From positions 1-6,730 of the forward strand of contig JAUWKY010000131.1 of NCBI GenBank assembly GCA_030613915.1: a stretch of 6,730 bases of DNA, read 5' to 3'. The stretch comes from Syntrophobacterales bacterium (GTDB lineage: Bacteria > Desulfobacterota > Syntrophobacteria > BM002). Position numbers and translations under genes: made by a program. This document shows positions 4,700-6,730 of this stretch, one piece after another. Each line of letters opens with the position of its first letter. Within the stretch, counting starts at the first letter, position 1. The notes under the pieces were generated by a model, which did no database searches, was not told the DNA's origin, and saw only the letters and a program-made list of their open reading frames with translations.

Positions 4700-5068
4700 T
4701 TACTGGCGGGTCTTGAGCCACTTCCTGAACACTCTCCAGTAAATCACCAGGGTGAACAAAAACAGTGCCGCAGCTATGAAATATTGGTCCTGAAGTGTCA
4801 TATTTGGATAGATGATGGGACCGAGGTAGTGTCCAACAAATCCCCCCGTATAGGATGGTTCTCCGGCACGGTGTCTCAGCATCTGCTCAAGCGGAGTCAA
4901 TGGGCACAGGGTCCCCGGCTTGAGTTCCAAGAAAAGGGCCCACAGTACCGCCGGCAGGTGCACCACAGCAAAACGCTGCCAACGGAGCGCCAACAGTCCC
5001 CCAAAGACCACCAAAAGGATAAAGCTGAAGTGGAGAAGCATTACAAGGTCGGCGAGAAAACTATACAT
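4700..5068 (-). CDS. DUF2784 family membrane protein
   Basis: This 122-residue integral membrane protein of unknown function matches the DUF2784 pattern. The N-terminal helix is LADLVMLLHFSFILLVVFGG (about 5-27), followed by RW and a second helix with HLPAVLWALFLEL (about 32-50). Then come the signature CPLTPLEQMLRHRAGE (55-70) and GHYLGPIIYP (79-88), and a C-terminal helix (about 96-113) with a basic tail (RVFRKWLKTRQ). The length is normal for the family. AGGGGGA lies about 8 nt before the ATG (complement of 5066-5068). The positive tail suggests a cytosolic C-terminus. It sits downstream of the cyclic-nucleotide-binding gene on the same strand with a 141-bp gap. No promoter is convincing, so read-through from that gene is possible. 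No reaction is known for the family and I infer none. Confidence 0.9.
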   Translation of the reverse strand: MYSFLADLVMLLHFSFILLVVFGGLLALRWQRFAVVHLPAVLWALFLELKPGTLCPLTPLEQMLRHRAGEPSYTGGFVGHYLGPIIYPNMTLQDQYFIAAALFLFTLVIYWRVFRKWLKTRQ

Positions 5069-5189
5069 ACGATATCCCCCTAAGGCACTGAGGAGAAATC
5101 CACGTCACGGTTTCAATCTAAGCACAGACAGACTGCGGACGCAATGGAGTAATGGGGTAGGCTCGAAGGCGGTGGGGTGTTGGAGCAGC

Positions 5190-5220
5190 GGAGGTATGAA
5201 ATATCCTGGCTAGTACCTCC
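5190..5220. repeat. inverted repeat at the stop codon of the cNMP-binding gene
   Basis: GGAGGTA (5190-5196) and TACCTCC (5214-5220) form a perfect 7-bp inverted repeat with a 17-bp centre that includes the stop codon. The centre is mostly the dispersed repeat. No T-run follows on either strand, so termination is doubtful. Confidence 0.45.
5196..5212 (-). repeat. 17-bp dispersed repeat, copy 3
   Basis: The minus-strand reading TAGCCAGGATATTTCAT is identical to 3525-3541. Its first three bases are the stop codon of the cNMP-binding gene. Copies 1 and 3 face inward and bracket the small-gene block. Confidence 0.6.
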
Positions 5221-5683
5221 CGCGAACTCCCAATAGGTTACTCAGGGACATGGTGGTATCTCGGAGCCGCTCGGCAATGACCAGGGCCAGATTATAAATA
5301 AACTTATAACCGATTACTGTATTGCTCGCGGTCAGTTGGGAAAAGTCCTCCCATGCGAGTTGAATTGCCTCCAACTCGTCGATGGCTATCACCCAGGTGG
5401 ATCGCCGGGCACCATCTATGAAGCCCAACTCGCCAAACACCTGACCGGGAAGAATCTTACTAATGGCCCCTGCGTCGTCTCGCGAGGAGGGGCCACTGAG
5501 GCTAATTTGCGCCCTCCCACTTTTGATGAAGTAAAGGTCTCGCCCGCGGGCATCTTCGGCAACGATGACGTCTCCAGACTTGAATCGGACGGACTTACAT
5601 ATCGCGGCGAGTTTCGCCACCTCGTCGGCATCAAAGTCTTTGCACATCACTGAATCAGCCAAAAATCTGGCCACTTCGTCCAT
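5210..5683 (-). CDS. stand-alone cyclic-nucleotide-binding (Crp-like) domain protein
   Basis: The protein is 157 residues from the ATG complementary to 5681-5683, with GAGGAG (complement of 5691-5696) 7 nt upstream. The frame is open 36 codons further upstream, but that part lacks domain character. Residues about 15-112 form a cNMP-binding beta-roll: FKSGDVIVAEDARGRDLYFIKSG, then KILPGQVFGELGFIDGARRSTWV. The phosphate-binding cassette FGELGFIDGARRS (83-95) keeps the Glu (85) and the Arg-Ser (94-95) that contact the cyclic nucleotide in E. coli CRP, with one residue fewer between them. A long C-terminal helix (about 124-148, YKFIYNLALVIAERLRD) resembles the CRP dimer helix. The protein then ends LLGVRGRY, with no helix-turn-helix. 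It may therefore sense cAMP or c-di-GMP, or regulate a partner protein, but it is unlikely to bind DNA itself. The next gene on this strand is DUF2784. Confidence 0.88.
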   Translation of the reverse strand: MDEVARFLADSVMCKDFDADEVAKLAAICKSVRFKSGDVIVAEDARGRDLYFIKSGRAQISLSGPSSRDDAGAISKILPGQVFGELGFIDGARRSTWVIAIDELEAIQLAWEDFSQLTASNTVIGYKFIYNLALVIAERLRDTTMSLSNLLGVRGRY

Positions 5684-5991
5684 GGCTACTCTCCTCACCC
5701 ATTTTCCCCCTGTCTTCCTCGGAAATGTGGTCGTAGTAGGCCATTCGTAAAATATGCGGGCTCGGTGGCATTTTGAATATGCACACAGCATACCAAATTC
5801 CGCGACTGCAGAGCAAAAAAGCTACGAGAGGTCAGGAGTAGTGAAGTGAAAGGGTACGTTGCACCATCTTAGGACAAATGATTGGTCGATGGAAGGTAAT
5901 GAAGTTATTGCTTTATTCTTCCAAGTAAATTTCTGTCAGAGCTTTGCCCATATGGTTGTTACGCAGGAATCGGTGGGGCGGAATTTACGCT
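5684..5991. other. 308-bp intergenic region
   Basis: The part next to the cNMP-binding gene holds its likely promoter and an inverted repeat. The remainder (5793-5991) lies after the YVTN gene and shows only a weak long-range pair, GTAAATT (5925-5931) and AATTTAC (5982-5988), with no T-run. No credible gene or clear terminator is visible. Confidence 0.6.
5749..5777 (-). promoter_or_regulatory. possible promoter of the cNMP-binding gene
   Basis: On the minus strand TTCAAA (complement of 5772-5777, 4 of 6) and TATTTT (complement of 5749-5754, 4 of 6) are 17 bp apart. A start near 5742 gives a leader of about 59 nt. The inverted repeat TATGC-ACACA-GCATA (5778-5792) directly abuts the -35 box, a typical position for an activator site. 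Confidence 0.35.
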
Positions 5992-6730
5992 CTACCGGGG
6001 GCCCGTGACGGTGGCGATAAAGCAACCTCCACCACCGCCGCCACTGCTCTCAGACTCTGATGATGAGGCTGAACCCAAGCCGCTGGGATCAATGATTATG
6101 CCATTGGCCGTTCCATCGGCATCACCATAACCGCCATCTTGAAGTTCTACCGTAACTGATCGCCTATCGGGGCTGAACGTGGCGTGATCTGCATAGTCTT
6201 GCCAACCATTTAGCGAGTCATATTTATGCCAACTGGCATTGCTTCCTGCGGCATCGGGAAAATATATGGTTACTTCGGCCGTATCCCCAGGATTGTCCAC
6301 CGTTAGCCTGAAACTAATGAGACCCCATGGCATACTACCAGGCATGTTTGTAGTGTCCGAGACAGTATTAGGATCAACTGACTCTATTGACTCAATTGAT
6401 CTGACCCCTGTTTTGCCTCGGATACCTATCTGCTGGTCGCCGACAACCGTGTCCACCCATTTGATATCATCGGGTGTATTGGCAATGAAATTACCAAAAC
6501 TATAAGGATCTGCTCCGACGGCAATAGTAGTTGTAACAAAGTTATCGACAGTTCTTATAACCGATACTGTGTCATCGGCTATACTTGACACATAAACGTA
6601 CTTTCCGTTAGGCGTCATCGCAATGCCCCAGGGCCATTCGCCCACCTTAATCGTTGCGACGACTGTGTTATCGGATGTTCGGATCACGGATACTTTGTTG
6701 TCTCTGCTAGTTGCAACGTAAACATATTCA
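5992..6730 (-). CDS. YVTN beta-propeller surface protein with choice-of-anchor-U-like tail (C-terminal part)
   Basis: The frame is open to the right edge, so the N-terminus is missing and 245 residues are visible. First come propeller repeats with the YVTN signature: YVYVATSRDNKVSVIRTSDN, then TVVATIKVG.WPWGIAMTPNGKYVYVSS and a second unit ending TTTIAVGADPYSFGNFI. The following domain has PWGLISFRLTV, then VTIYFPDAAGSNASWHKY, then DGGYGDADGTANGIIIDPSG, which I recognise as the choice-of-anchor U type that precedes surface-anchoring tails. Next is a Ser/Glu linker, six Gly and CFIAT. In relatives this Cys motif continues as CFIATAAYGS into a long tail. Here it reads CFIATVTGPR and stops. The whole should be exported and probably surface-exposed, but the signal peptide is outside the window. 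A GTG at 6687 is internal to a repeat and not the start. Ligand or role is unknown. Confidence 0.85.
   Translation of the reverse strand, partial: EYVYVATSRDNKVSVIRTSDNTVVATIKVGEWPWGIAMTPNGKYVYVSSIADDTVSVIRTVDNFVTTTIAVGADPYSFGNFIANTPDDIKWVDTVVGDQQIGIRGKTGVRSIESIESVDPNTVSDTTNMPGSMPWGLISFRLTVDNPGDTAEVTIYFPDAAGSNASWHKYDSLNGWQDYADHATFSPDRRSVTVELQDGGYGDADGTANGIIIDPSGLGSASSSESESSGGGGGGCFIATVTGPR

Noticed and set aside
3525..5212. A complete insertion sequence between the 17-bp inverted repeats
   Set aside because: No transposase or remnant is encoded, and the only apparent target duplication is TA, which is uninformative. Kept only as a repeat finding.
5684..5791. N-terminal extension of the cNMP-binding protein to the start complementary to 5789-5791
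   Set aside because: A clear GAGGAG lies 7 nt before the ATG at 5683, the extension has no domain character, and it would run over the likely promoter.
5889..6008. 39-codon + strand frame starting MEGNEV
   Set aside because: No ribosome binding site, no recognisable features, and its end overlaps the YVTN gene on the other strand.

Overview
The window looks like a chromosomal segment of a Gram-negative bacterium. Two genes encode outer-membrane beta-barrel proteins, one of them a PagL-type lipid A deacylase, so the host has an LPS-bearing outer membrane. The gene mix fits an environmental, probably uncultured lineage: a spermidine-synthase-like membrane protein, a long 526-residue SerA, a DUF2784 protein, and a YVTN propeller joined to a choice-of-anchor-U-like tail. 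The many small intergenic repeats fit too. Desulfobacterota (former Deltaproteobacteria) is my best guess, made from gene style only. There is no rRNA, tRNA, CRISPR array, transposase or phage gene.

Left part (1-1850, + strand): the 3' end of a membrane spermidine-synthase-like gene, then a PagL-family gene with an intact His-Ser-Glu triad. Next comes an AT-rich 445-bp gap and a second small outer-membrane barrel gene. The gap holds a near-consensus sigma-70 promoter whose -10 and start site lie inside a perfect 11-bp inverted repeat, plus an 11-bp tandem repeat upstream.

Centre (1854-3434, - strand): serA, complete and ordinary, for the first step of serine biosynthesis. It converges on the barrel gene and diverges from a small + strand gene at 3638.

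Right-centre (3440-5220): a block of small, poorly characterised genes. On the + strand are a 73-residue possible Sm-like barrel protein and a double zinc-ribbon protein. On the - strand are a 37-residue Cys-rich protein and a DUF2784 membrane protein. A strong bidirectional terminator separates the two convergent sets. Unusual short repeats fill the gaps: 7-bp and 9-bp tandem repeats, a 14-bp perfect palindrome, a stem with two alternative partners, and a 17-bp sequence present in perfect inverted copies at both ends of the block.

Right end (5210-6730, - strand): a stand-alone cyclic-nucleotide-binding-domain protein with no DNA-binding domain, then the C-terminal part of a YVTN propeller surface protein whose usual Gly-rich CFIATA anchor ends abruptly. 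The genes do not form one pathway. The left part concerns the envelope, serA is housekeeping, and the rest are small regulators or unknowns. I see no clear new multi-gene system. The best leads are the dyad promoter at 1122-1170 and the repeat-bracketed small-gene block.
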